From Novimethylophilus kurashikiensis (GTDB lineage Bacteria; Pseudomonadota; Gammaproteobacteria; Burkholderiales; Methylophilaceae), in the NCBI RefSeq assembly GCF_003112435.1, contig NZ_BDOQ01000009.1, positions 123,913 through 187,912 on the forward strand: a stretch of DNA of 64,000 bases. Reading direction: 5' to 3'. This document shows, one piece after another, positions 1 through 8,357 of the stretch. The stretch's first letter is position 1. Each line of letters begins with the position of its first letter. Below the pieces are notes generated by a model. It saw only the letters and a program-made list of their open reading frames with translations. It was not told the origin of the DNA and ran no database searches. The position numbers and the translations under genes are program-made.

Positions 1-1
1 T

Positions 2-811
2 GGTTTACGGCGATGGCCCCGAGCGTTACTCCTGATTCTTTTTGCATCAGTTCTCACTGCACAGGCCGAAACTGCCCCTATTGTTTTCGAATCGACGGAT
101 ACGCCGCCGTTCTGGTCGCCTGAGTTGCCCGACGACGGCCTGAGCGGTTCGTTGCTCAAGTTGTTGTCGGCCAATGCCGGCGTCAAGTACACCATCGATT
201 ATCTGCCGGTAAAGCGCTTTCGCCAGAGCCAGGCCACCTTTATCGTGGGCGACCCCGATATCCTGGTGAACAAGCGACCCCGCGCCATACTGCCGTTCGG
301 TGTGTTTCGCTCGTCGTTCTTCTACTACAAGCCGCACCAGGACGTGATCGCGTTTCACAGCCTGCGCGAACTGCGCGGCCGAACGCTCGGTGTGTTACGC
401 GGTACCATCGAGGACAAGGCTGTGTTTGCCGAGAACGGGATCAACGTCGAGGAAAGCGATACCGTGGAATCGCTCCTACGCAAGTTGCGCCGGGGACGCA
501 TCGATTTGTGCATCGTGGTCAATCTAACGGGAAAATATGTCGTCAAGCAGTTGTTTCCGCAGGAGACCGAGCAGTTTGCTACGGTCGAGGTGCCCGGCTC
601 GGTGCGCCCCATCGCTATCATGATCGATGTCAGCGACCCACGGGGGAGGCAAGTGGCGCAACAGTATCGCGCCGTACTGGACAATACGATCGACAGCCCC
701 GAATACCTTCATGTGCTTGAACAGTTTTACGGGGTGGGGAATATTCCCAGGGATCGGTTGGAGAACCTTAAACGGTTCGAACGGTATTACGCCGCCGAGG
801 GAAACGAGTAA
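2..811 (+). CDS. Periplasmic substrate-binding protein, family 3 (5' partial)
   Basis: The reading frame is open at the left edge of the window, so the start codon lies upstream. The first visible residues form the hydrophobic core of a signal peptide ending in AQA, followed by the mature protein. The rest has the look of a bacterial extracellular solute-binding protein of family 3, with segments such as ELRGRTLGVLRGT typical of lobe 1. The stop overlaps the start of the following hybrid kinase as TAATG, so the two are translationally coupled. By inference it is the periplasmic sensory partner of that kinase rather than a transport protein, because no ABC permease is adjacent. The ligand is unknown. 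Confidence 0.8.
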   Translation, partial: GLRRWPRALLLILFASVLTAQAETAPIVFESTDTPPFWSPELPDDGLSGSLLKLLSANAGVKYTIDYLPVKRFRQSQATFIVGDPDILVNKRPRAILPFGVFRSSFFYYKPHQDVIAFHSLRELRGRTLGVLRGTIEDKAVFAENGINVEESDTVESLLRKLRRGRIDLCIVVNLTGKYVVKQLFPQETEQFATVEVPGSVRPIAIMIDVSDPRGRQVAQQYRAVLDNTIDSPEYLHVLEQFYGVGNIPRDRLENLKRFERYYAAEGNE

Positions 812-3396
812 TGCAGCCCGACCGCTCGACTTCTCCTCGCCCTCGATCCCTCTACGGCGACCTTGCCTCTGCGCTTGCAGTGCTGATGGTGGTTGCATCC
901 GTGCTGGGCACCTTGCTGGTCTATCGCTATTTCACTCATCAAGCCGAGCTGGCTTATCAGAGCAAAACGTCTGAGTACTCCGCCTACCTTCGCGATTCCC
1001 TCGAGTTGCCGTTATGGAATCTCGACGACGAACTGATCCAGAAAATCGGCATTGCATTTGCCGCAAACAGCGAAATTTCTGCTCTGGTCATTCGAGACGA
1101 TGAGCAGCGGGTGGTGTACCGGCAGGAGAAAACCGATGAGCGCCAAAACCGGCAGAAGATCGTCATCCTGCACCGCGGTCAAGCCATCGGCAGTGTGGAA
1201 ATCGGACTCACCCGGCGCGTTAATGAAGAGCATGGACGACAGTTGATGCTAGCCAGCGTGGCGACGACCTTGCTGTTGATTGTGGTGCTCATTGCCGCTA
1301 CGCGCTGGATTTTGTCGCGCATGTTGAAAAAGCCCATCGAAAGCGTCATTGCGGCAACCGACGACATGGTGGCAGGTAAATATCATGCGATCGACTTACC
1401 CGAAACCTACCGCGAATTCGCGAATATCCTCACCGGCTTCAAGACCATGTCCGACGCGGTGGCGAGCCGGGAAGAAAGCCTTTATCAAAGCAACAAGCAA
1501 CTGGCTGCAGAGATTGCCGAGCGCAAGCATGCCGAGGAGGCTTTGCGCGTCAGCGAAGAACGCCTGCATTTGGCCACCAATGCAGGCAGCATCGGCATTT
1601 GGGATTGGGATGTGGTCAACAACCACCTGCTTTGGGATGAAAGCATGTATATCTTGTACGGCATTCGCAAGGATGATTTCGGCGGGGCCTACGACGCCTG
1701 GACGCGCACCCTGCATCCCGAGGACCGCGCGTATGCCGAGGGCGAGATCCAGGCTGCGCTGCGCGGCGAACGCGAATACGCACCTGAATTCCGTATCGTT
1801 CGACCGGACGGCACGATCCGCAACATCAAGGCGTCATCCAAGACTTTTTACGATGATGAAGGCAAGCCGATCCGCATGATCGGCACCAACTACGACCTGA
1901 CTTCCATGAGAAAAGCCGAGGAGGAGCTCAGGAAGTACAAGGATCACCTGGAAGACGAAGTCGAGCAGCGCACGACCGACCTGGTGCTTGCCCGCAATGC
2001 GGCTGAAGCCGCCAACAATGCCAAGAGTGTGTTTCTCGCCAACATGAGCCACGAGTTGCGCACGCCGCTCAACGCCATCCTGGGGTTCTCCAGCCTGATG
2101 CGCAACGATCCCGATTTAAGTCAGTCGCATCGAGAAAACCTCGACATCATCAATCGCAGCGGCGAACACCTGTTGACCCTCATCAACGACGTGCTGGAAA
2201 TGTCCAAGATCGAGGCCGGTCGAGTGCAGCTCAATAACGAGGCTTTCAATGTCGGCAACATGGTGCGCGACGTGATGGACATGATGGAAATCCGGTCGCG
2301 CGAAAAAGGCCTGCGCTTGATCCTCGATCAATCTTCGCAGTTTCCCAGCTATATCAAGGCCGACGAGGCTCGCCTGCGACAGATCTTGATCAATCTGGTG
2401 GGCAACGCCGTCAAGTTTACCCAGCAGGGCGGGGTCACAGTGCGCCTGGGAGTTCTCGCCCCACTCAAGGACAAACTGCTGATCGAGGTGGAGGACACGG
2501 GCCCAGGCATCAGCATCGAGGAGCAGCAGCATTTGTTCCAGCCTTTCGTCCAGCTCGGCAAGCCGGACGCGCAGAAGGGCACCGGGCTTGGGCTTGCCAT
2601 TACCCGGCAATATGCACAGCTGATGGGCGGGACGGTCGGCGTCAATAGTACTCCTGGTGTCGGTTCCACCTTTCGCGTGGAGTTGCCGTTCGAAAAGGTC
2701 GACCAAGTCGAGATTGTCATCCCGCAAACGGTTGATGCCGGCGAGGTGGTCGGTCTTGCACCGGGCCAGCCCGATTACCGCGTACTAATTGTAGAAGATC
2801 AGCTCGAAAACCGAATGTTGCTGGTACAGCTGATGCAGCATCTCGGCATTGCCTGCAAAACTGCCGAAAACGGCGAGGAGGCGGTACGGCTGTTCGAGGC
2901 GTGGCGTCCGCAGTTGATCTGGATGGACCGACGCATGCCGGTGATGGACGGCATCGAGGCGACACGGAAGATTCGCGCCTTGCCAGATGGCGGCAAGGTA
3001 AAGATCGTGGCCGTGACAGCCTCGGTTTTCACCGAGCAACGCGAGGAAATGCTGCAAGCCGGCATGGACGATTTCGTCCGCAAGCCGTATCGCTTCAGCG
3101 AAATCTATGCATGCCTTGCCCGCCAGTTGGGCGTGCGCTACCTCTACGAGCAAGGAAAAGGGGCGGAACACGAAACATTGGGAGAAACGCTTGCTCCCAA
3201 GCGATTCATGATCTTGCCCAATGAACTGCGCCAGTCATTGCGGCAAGCCTTGGAAAGCCTGGATACAGAACGAATCGACGCGGTCATTGAAGAAGTCGGG
3301 CACTACGACCTGAGATTGCAAAAAACCTTAAGTACCTTTGCGGGGAATTTCGACTATCCTGCGATCCTGAGACCGCTCCAACAAGCCGATGGATGA
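811..3396 (+). CDS. Hybrid sensor histidine kinase (TM-HAMP-PAS-HisKA-HATPase-REC)
   Basis: An inner-membrane sensor kinase of 861 residues. A transmembrane helix at about residues 15-38 and a second near 145-167 flank a periplasmic domain. A HAMP-like linker, a PAS fold (about 240-375) and a coiled coil follow. The phosphoacceptor box NMSHELRTPL places the histidine at residue 414, with N- and G-box motifs (GPGISIEE, GTGLGLAIT) after it. A receiver domain occupies about 655-780, with the acceptor aspartate at 706 in IWMDRRMPVMDG. The C-terminal tail resembles a helical output linker. The start is shared with the stop of the upstream binding protein. Phosphate presumably passes from the internal receiver to an unlinked regulator, since no response regulator or Hpt gene is adjacent. 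Confidence 0.92.
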   Translation: MQPDRSTSPRPRSLYGDLASALAVLMVVASVLGTLLVYRYFTHQAELAYQSKTSEYSAYLRDSLELPLWNLDDELIQKIGIAFAANSEISALVIRDDEQRVVYRQEKTDERQNRQKIVILHRGQAIGSVEIGLTRRVNEEHGRQLMLASVATTLLLIVVLIAATRWILSRMLKKPIESVIAATDDMVAGKYHAIDLPETYREFANILTGFKTMSDAVASREESLYQSNKQLAAEIAERKHAEEALRVSEERLHLATNAGSIGIWDWDVVNNHLLWDESMYILYGIRKDDFGGAYDAWTRTLHPEDRAYAEGEIQAALRGEREYAPEFRIVRPDGTIRNIKASSKTFYDDEGKPIRMIGTNYDLTSMRKAEEELRKYKDHLEDEVEQRTTDLVLARNAAEAANNAKSVFLANMSHELRTPLNAILGFSSLMRNDPDLSQSHRENLDIINRSGEHLLTLINDVLEMSKIEAGRVQLNNEAFNVGNMVRDVMDMMEIRSREKGLRLILDQSSQFPSYIKADEARLRQILINLVGNAVKFTQQGGVTVRLGVLAPLKDKLLIEVEDTGPGISIEEQQHLFQPFVQLGKPDAQKGTGLGLAITRQYAQLMGGTVGVNSTPGVGSTFRVELPFEKVDQVEIVIPQTVDAGEVVGLAPGQPDYRVLIVEDQLENRMLLVQLMQHLGIACKTAENGEEAVRLFEAWRPQLIWMDRRMPVMDGIEATRKIRALPDGGKVKIVAVTASVFTEQREEMLQAGMDDFVRKPYRFSEIYACLARQLGVRYLYEQGKGAEHETLGETLAPKRFMILPNELRQSLRQALESLDTERIDAVIEEVGHYDLRLQKTLSTFAGNFDYPAILRPLQQADG

Positions 3397-3505
3397 TGAT
3401 CTTGCTGGAATGTGCGGCCCAGGGATTTTTTGAAAACAATATTAGTTTTTCATTAAATAATAGTTGTGGACCTCAATGCGAACTTATTGCATTGAAGAGA
3501 ATGTT

Positions 3506-3533
3506 TTGAATTAACCGATTTTTTGGGTAACAT
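3506..3533 (+). promoter_or_regulatory. Candidate sigma70 promoter for the CHASE2 cyclase operon
   Basis: The hexamers TTGAAT and TAACAT are separated by 16 bases in the 231-base gap before the cyclase gene. The predicted transcript would have a leader of about 90 bases. The match is moderate, and nothing else recognisable is seen in this gap. Confidence 0.3.
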
Positions 3534-3627
3534 CCGCACAAACCTGCCGAGACAGGGTGTATGCCAAGCGGCGATCTGATTCGATCGCCGGGCAACCAAT
3601 AATGATTCGGCGGGGGAGTATCGAGCA

Positions 3628-5517
3628 ATGTCCGTTCGAATCCTTCATTGGGTTATGGGACGAACATATGCACGAATACTCATGCGAGATCAACGTTTAG
3701 CCGATTTCCGGCGCAATTTTTCCTGGATATTGATTCCTGTCGTCTTGCTGGCGATTGGCGCGTTCCGTCCTTGGCACGGCTTATGGTCGCGCATCGACCA
3801 TCTTGGCGGCGACGCTTTGCTGGCCTTGCACGCCCAGCATCGGCTGCCGCCCCAGGACGTGGTGCTGATCGATATCGACCAGGCCAGCCTCGATCATCCG
3901 CAAATGCTGGAGCTCGCTGGCAATTGGCCCTGGCCGCGCCTGGTGCACGGCGAACTCGTCAGTTATCTCGCCCAACAGCAGGCGCGCGCAGTGCTGTTCG
4001 ATGTGATGTTTTCCGAGCCGGACGTGTTCCGCACCGAGAGCGACGCCGCATTTGCCTCTGCCATCAAGAATAGTCCCATCCCGGTTTACTTGCCTTTTGT
4101 CGTCGCCGCAGACGGCGCGGCCAGTCGTTTGGCTGACCTGCCGCCTGTGATGGGCATCGCGCCCGGCGCCAATGCTGCGCCCGATGCTCGCCTGCCGCTG
4201 CTAGCCCCCAAAGCCTTGCCGCCTGAGCTGTGGCGCACGGGGATGATTAATTTCAACGAGGACGATGACCAGCGCGGACGCCGGCTGGAATTATTCCGCG
4301 AATACCAAGGTTGGCGATTGCCGCACATGGTCGGACGGACGGCCCATGAACTCGGGATGGTTGTGCCAGACCAGCCGAGCATCCCATTGCATTGGTATGC
4401 CAAGCCGTTCTTGCATATCCCTTATCACACGCTTTATCTCAAGTCGCTGTCCAGCGATACCGGGGTAGATGCCCGTCTGGCCGGAAAGATCATCATCGTC
4501 GGTTCGACGGCGCCCGGCCTGGGCGATTTTCATCCCACGCCGATGGATGCCCGGACGCCCGGGCCTGAAATCATGGCGACGGCCCTTGCCAACCTCAAAC
4601 ATCAGGATTGGCTGCGTCCTGTCAGCAATATCTGGTCCATCCTGTTGGCTACACTCATGGTGTTCGGAACCGCTTTGGGCTATCAACGAGGGCGGCATCC
4701 CTCCTTAATCCTGGCGATAGCAGTTGCTATTACAGTGATGGCCGTTGTTGCTGCCTATTTGCTGCTGGATCGCAACCTGCAATGGCTGCCTTTCTCGGCC
4801 TTGGCACTGGGCTGGTTGGCGCAAATCGGCCATGGGGCTGCTGCCTATTTGCGGGAGCGTCGCCGCCGCAAGGAAACCACTGATCTCTTCGGCCGTTTTC
4901 TCGATCCCAACGTGGTGCGTCAATTGACCGACCTGAACGCTTCGGCCGAGGCGCGAGTCGGGCGCACGCAGCAAATCACCATTCTGTTTTCGGATATCCG
5001 CGGCTTTACCACCTTGTCCGAAACCCACCGCGCCGAAGAAATCGTGGAACTGCTCAATCGCTACTTTGATTTGCAGGTCGAGGCGATTTTCGACCACGGC
5101 GGCACGCTGGATAAGTTCATAGGCGACGCCATCATGGCGTTCTGGGGAGCGCCGGTTGAAATGCCCGACCACGCCGTGGCGGCCGTGGAAGCCGCATTGG
5201 TCATGAGCGACCGGCTTGAGGCCTTCCGCAAGGAACTCGCTTTCCCGTTCGAAATCGGCATCGGGATTCATACCGGCGAGGCCGTGGTCGGCTTTATCGG
5301 TGCGAAAAAACGGCTGGATTACACGGCCATCGGCGATACCGTCAATTTGGGGAGCCGCATCGAGGGAAAAACCGCCGGCATCTCGCGCATCCTCGTTTCG
5401 GAATCCACGCGCGAGGCGTGCGGCGAGCGTTTTGAATTCATCTATCACGGGGAATTCGCCGTCAAAGGCCGTTCCCAACCCGTAAAACTGTATGAGCCAA
5501 GGAGACAAACATCATGA
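3628..5517 (+). CDS. CHASE2-domain class III adenylate cyclase
   Basis: A membrane-bound nucleotide cyclase of 629 residues. One N-terminal transmembrane helix (about 28-46) is followed by an extracytoplasmic CHASE2 sensor domain (about 55-325), two or three further membrane helices (about 335-410) and a class III catalytic domain (about 440-620). The metal-binding aspartates sit in LFSDIRGFT and DKFIGDAIMAFWG. The lysine of DKFIGD and the TAIGDTVN motif favour ATP over GTP as substrate, so the product is probably cAMP. A purine-rich GGGGGAG lies about ten bases before the ATG. The stop overlaps the next gene as ATGA, and the SH3 and M48 genes follow in the same operon. The CHASE2 ligand is unknown. 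Confidence 0.92.
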   Translation: MSVRILHWVMGRTYARILMRDQRLADFRRNFSWILIPVVLLAIGAFRPWHGLWSRIDHLGGDALLALHAQHRLPPQDVVLIDIDQASLDHPQMLELAGNWPWPRLVHGELVSYLAQQQARAVLFDVMFSEPDVFRTESDAAFASAIKNSPIPVYLPFVVAADGAASRLADLPPVMGIAPGANAAPDARLPLLAPKALPPELWRTGMINFNEDDDQRGRRLELFREYQGWRLPHMVGRTAHELGMVVPDQPSIPLHWYAKPFLHIPYHTLYLKSLSSDTGVDARLAGKIIIVGSTAPGLGDFHPTPMDARTPGPEIMATALANLKHQDWLRPVSNIWSILLATLMVFGTALGYQRGRHPSLILAIAVAITVMAVVAAYLLLDRNLQWLPFSALALGWLAQIGHGAAAYLRERRRRKETTDLFGRFLDPNVVRQLTDLNASAEARVGRTQQITILFSDIRGFTTLSETHRAEEIVELLNRYFDLQVEAIFDHGGTLDKFIGDAIMAFWGAPVEMPDHAVAAVEAALVMSDRLEAFRKELAFPFEIGIGIHTGEAVVGFIGAKKRLDYTAIGDTVNLGSRIEGKTAGISRILVSESTREACGERFEFIYHGEFAVKGRSQPVKLYEPRRQTS

Positions 5518-6008
5518 AAATATCCTGTTGGGCTGCCTTACTGATGCTGGTCGCGGCGCAAGCCCATGCGACGCCGGCATCGGTTGCACGCGGCAGCGAA
5601 CTGAAAAGCAAGCCCGCCCTGGATGCGACCAAAGTAGCTGACTTGAGCGAGGGAGAGCAGGTCGAGCATCTCGGTAACGAGGGCGGCTGGTCCAAGATCA
5701 AGACCGCGCAGGGCAAGACCGGTTATATCCGCATGCTCAACCTGCATTTCGCGGCAAGCGCCTCGAATTCCAGCGCCGTGGCCGGATTGTCTACGCTCGG
5801 TAACGTCGCCCGCACCGGCTCCAACACCAACGTCGCCACCACCGGTGTCAAGGGTGTGACCAAGGAAGACCTCGACAAGGCAACGCCCAATCCGGAAGAA
5901 GTCGGCAACATGGAACGGTACGTCGTAAGCGCGGACGAAGCCCGCAAGTCTGCCAAGACCGCCAAGCTCAGCCCGCAAGACATCGCTATGCCGGAGGTGA
6001 AACCATGA
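5514..6008 (+). CDS. Exported bacterial SH3-domain protein
   Basis: A 164-residue protein with a clear signal peptide (cleavage expected after AQAHA). It has one SH3b-type domain at about residues 22-78, ending in the typical GKTGYIRMLNL strand, and a low-complexity Ser/Ala/Thr-rich tail. Bacterial SH3 domains usually bind peptidoglycan or peptides in the envelope. The gene overlaps the upstream cyclase and downstream M48 genes by ATGA, which indicates a single co-translated unit. Its specific partner is not known; by inference it works with the M48 protease in envelope quality control. Confidence 0.8.
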   Translation: MKISCWAALLMLVAAQAHATPASVARGSELKSKPALDATKVADLSEGEQVEHLGNEGGWSKIKTAQGKTGYIRMLNLHFAASASNSSAVAGLSTLGNVARTGSNTNVATTGVKGVTKEDLDKATPNPEEVGNMERYVVSADEARKSAKTAKLSPQDIAMPEVKP

Positions 6009-6961
6009 AAACCAAGCTACTGATTTCACTGGCCGTGGCGAGCGCCGTGATGAGCGGTTGCGTGACCGACGGTGCGACCGATGCGCTCAAGAACACCAAC
6101 GTCAATCGCGACCAGGTCAACAAGGCTGTCGATACGTTTATGCCCGACAGCGGCTACAAGCAGGCGCTGAAAGGCGCAGTAGAAGCCACGCACACCTGGA
6201 CGCCGGAAGAGGAACGCCAACTGGGCACCAACATGTCGGCGGTATTGCTGGGCGCGAGCCCGCTGTACAAGAACCCGCAGGCCGAACGATACGTCAACGA
6301 GGTCGGCCTGTGGATTGCATTGCAGACGACGCAGCCCGACCTGCCGTGGCGCTTCGGCATCCTGGATACGCCCAACGTCAACGCCTTCGCCGCGCCCGGC
6401 GGATATGTCTTCATCACACGCGGATTGCTGCTACGCCTGCATAACGAATCCGAACTGGCCGGCGTGCTGGCCCACGAAATCACCCACGTCATCAACCACC
6501 ATCACGCCAACGCCATGAAGAAGCGCGGGGCGACGGATGTCGTAGCGGGTCTGGTACAGCAGAAATCCGGCAGCGCCAATACTGCTGCCTTGGGTAACTT
6601 GGCGAAGGGCTTGTATTCCTCGGGTCTGGACAAGTCTGACGAATACGACGCTGACCGTAACGGCGTTTATTTGGCGGCACGAGCAGGGTATTCGGCCTAT
6701 GGGCTGCCGTCCGTGCTGCAAATGTACGCTTCCACCCCGCAGGACGCCGGCTTGCAGTTGCTCTTCGCCACCCACCCCGATCCCAATGCACGCCTCGACG
6801 CCTTGAACACGGCGATGGATAAAACCAATTTCCCCAAGGGCGTGGAAGACGCAGCCCGCTTCAAGCAACTGCAAAAGCTGGTGCAGTACGAAGCGCCCGC
6901 ATCCGAAGCCCCCGCGGCAGCGCCTAAAAAAACCAAGAAGAGCAAGAAGAGTCCGGCTTGA
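6005..6961 (+). CDS. M48-family metalloprotease lipoprotein
   Basis: A 318-residue periplasmic protease anchored by a lipobox, MSGC, with the lipidated cysteine at about residue 19. The zinc motif HEITH (in LAHEITHVINHH) supplies two histidine ligands and the catalytic glutamate, and the downstream DEYDADRNG supplies the third ligand region. These are the hallmarks of the BepA/LoiP-type M48 family, which degrades or assembles misfolded outer-membrane proteins. The C-terminus is Ala/Pro/Lys-rich. A ribosome-binding GGAGGTG lies inside the preceding gene, and the operon ends at the hairpin terminator just downstream. Confidence 0.92.
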   Translation: MKTKLLISLAVASAVMSGCVTDGATDALKNTNVNRDQVNKAVDTFMPDSGYKQALKGAVEATHTWTPEEERQLGTNMSAVLLGASPLYKNPQAERYVNEVGLWIALQTTQPDLPWRFGILDTPNVNAFAAPGGYVFITRGLLLRLHNESELAGVLAHEITHVINHHHANAMKKRGATDVVAGLVQQKSGSANTAALGNLAKGLYSSGLDKSDEYDADRNGVYLAARAGYSAYGLPSVLQMYASTPQDAGLQLLFATHPDPNARLDALNTAMDKTNFPKGVEDAARFKQLQKLVQYEAPASEAPAAAPKKTKKSKKSPA

Positions 6962-6992
6962 GGCGGTTTTAACTTTTACTTCTGTAGATATG

Positions 6993-7022
6993 AAAAGCAC
7001 CTGCCTTGGCAGGTGCTTTTTT
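6993..7022 (+). terminator. Intrinsic terminator of the cyclase-SH3-M48 operon
   Basis: A perfect GCACCTGCC / GGCAGGTGC inverted repeat is flanked by AAAA on the left and six T on the right, about 30 bases after the protease stop codon. Confidence 0.95.
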
Positions 7023-7226
7023 ATGGCTGATTGCAGTTCAACAACAGGGCTAAGAAAGCTCCAACCTATAAGCAGGCGAGGCAGCTGCGCTACAGTCCAA
7101 GCCTTAAGTGCTGTATAGAGGATATCCAATCTGTCCCTTGGCGCTTCGCTCAGCATAGAGGCGGCTCGGAAGAGGATGTTGGAATGTTAGAGCTTCTTCC
7201 TGGTTATGCGCCTAGCTTGATGGAAG

Positions 7227-8057
7227 TTAGGGAGCACCAAATTCAAACTTGTCAAAGCCATCGAAGCTCATATTCTTAGGCATATTTTCAATGTACATTT
7301 TATGAATCGATCTTTGAAGTTCAACTTTGACTGGCCGTTCAGCAAAACGATATTTAATTATTTCCCCGACTCCAGAATTAAAGTCGAATGTTCCTTCGTA
7401 GCCATCAGTGCCACTTACTTCTCCAAGTATCTCTTCGGCTTCCATGAGTACATGTGAGTTTTCGCTATTGCCTTCCGCTGGATTGTAATGGCTAGCCGAG
7501 TCCCACCTTACAAGAACTATCCTTGATGAGGGCGGGTCGTACGCAAAATAGAATCGGTCCAGCCAAATACTATGAACAGGATAAGATTCTTGCGTATATA
7601 CAACCATCTCATCTTCAACATTCAAAGACGCTTTGGCTGTTCCTGCCAAGATAATTGGCCAGAATGCTTGATCGTTACTTCCGATTTTAAGCCAAGTTGC
7701 CCCTCTTTCTTTCCAAAAAACCAATTTTCTTGGTGCGTCTCGATTCTGGCCTAGAGGGCTAGGGCAAAAGTACCAAACAGGCAAGATAACAGCGGCGATT
7801 AAGCTAGTTTTGCTATTCTCAAGTTCAATAGGATTAAATAACTCACCATCAACAGCTTGTAAATTTTCAATTTCTAGCCGCTCGTAAGATTCAACACCAT
7901 CAGTTTTTTTAATTTGACTTTGAATTCCATCAGGTAAATCTGCTCTTAAGTTTGGTACACATTTACTTTCGTTTGATTGAGATGCGAACGAAAATGAAAC
8001 CCAAAAAAATACGTATATAAGTAGGAGGCGTTTTAGCAAATTGGAGGCAAGAGACAT
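7227..8057 (-). CDS. Exported protein of unknown function, AT-rich
   Basis: A 276-residue product that I do not recognise. The ATG at 8057 is chosen because it places a typical signal peptide (Lys/Arg, then LLLIYVFFWVSF, then SFAS) at the N-terminus; a longer frame from 8117 would add twenty residues without SD support. The mature protein has scattered aromatic residues and no cysteine motif or membrane segment. It is far more AT-rich than its neighbours, sits alone between the M48 operon and a KdpD-like gene, and is probably a recent acquisition. Confidence 0.6.
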   Translation of the reverse strand: MSLASNLLKRLLLIYVFFWVSFSFASQSNESKCVPNLRADLPDGIQSQIKKTDGVESYERLEIENLQAVDGELFNPIELENSKTSLIAAVILPVWYFCPSPLGQNRDAPRKLVFWKERGATWLKIGSNDQAFWPIILAGTAKASLNVEDEMVVYTQESYPVHSIWLDRFYFAYDPPSSRIVLVRWDSASHYNPAEGNSENSHVLMEAEEILGEVSGTDGYEGTFDFNSGVGEIIKYRFAERPVKVELQRSIHKMYIENMPKNMSFDGFDKFEFGAP

Positions 8058-8151
8058 ATGAACCCTAACGGTTATTATACGAACCGATGTGTCCACATAA
8101 TGGTATTGAAGAACCAAGAGTTCGCATGTTTTTTCTTTCTATATTCTTATT

Positions 8152-8283
8152 GTTAGAAGTGGCATGGCATCATAGTAATTTTTAGCAATTACGGGCGCAA
8201 GCAATAGCCACGATGTGATCCAGCGCCCGTTCAATATCTGGAACAACAGCACTTCTACCTAACGTCAATCTTTTCCAAACCAC
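8152..8283 (-). other. Nested inverted repeat overlapping a 33-codon ORF remnant
   Basis: The 300-base gap before the KdpD-like gene holds an outer inverted repeat (GTTAGAAGTG at 8152, CACTTCTACCTAAC ending at 8263) enclosing an inner one (ACGGGCGC at 8191, GCGCCCGT ending at 8230). On the minus strand a short frame runs from a GTG at 8283 to a stop at 8182. It encodes VPDIERALDHIVAIACARN, which looks like a helical protein C-terminus rather than random sequence. I read it as a decayed gene end or a small unknown ORF. The function is unknown. Confidence 0.3.
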
Positions 8284-8357
8284 CCTATAGTTTTTACACC
8301 TTTTTTACATCGTAAGCGCCACAATGCCCTCCATCGCTTGAGGGAACATAAGGCACC

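Noticed and set aside
7031..7279. 82-codon plus-strand frame after the terminator
   Set aside because: No ribosome-binding site or motif, and it overlaps the end of the minus-strand exported-protein gene.
8152..8263. Inverted repeat with GTTAG and CTAAC ends considered as an integron attC site
   Set aside because: The core sites point the wrong way (GTTAG first, CTAAC last), and no integron integrase or cassette array is present.
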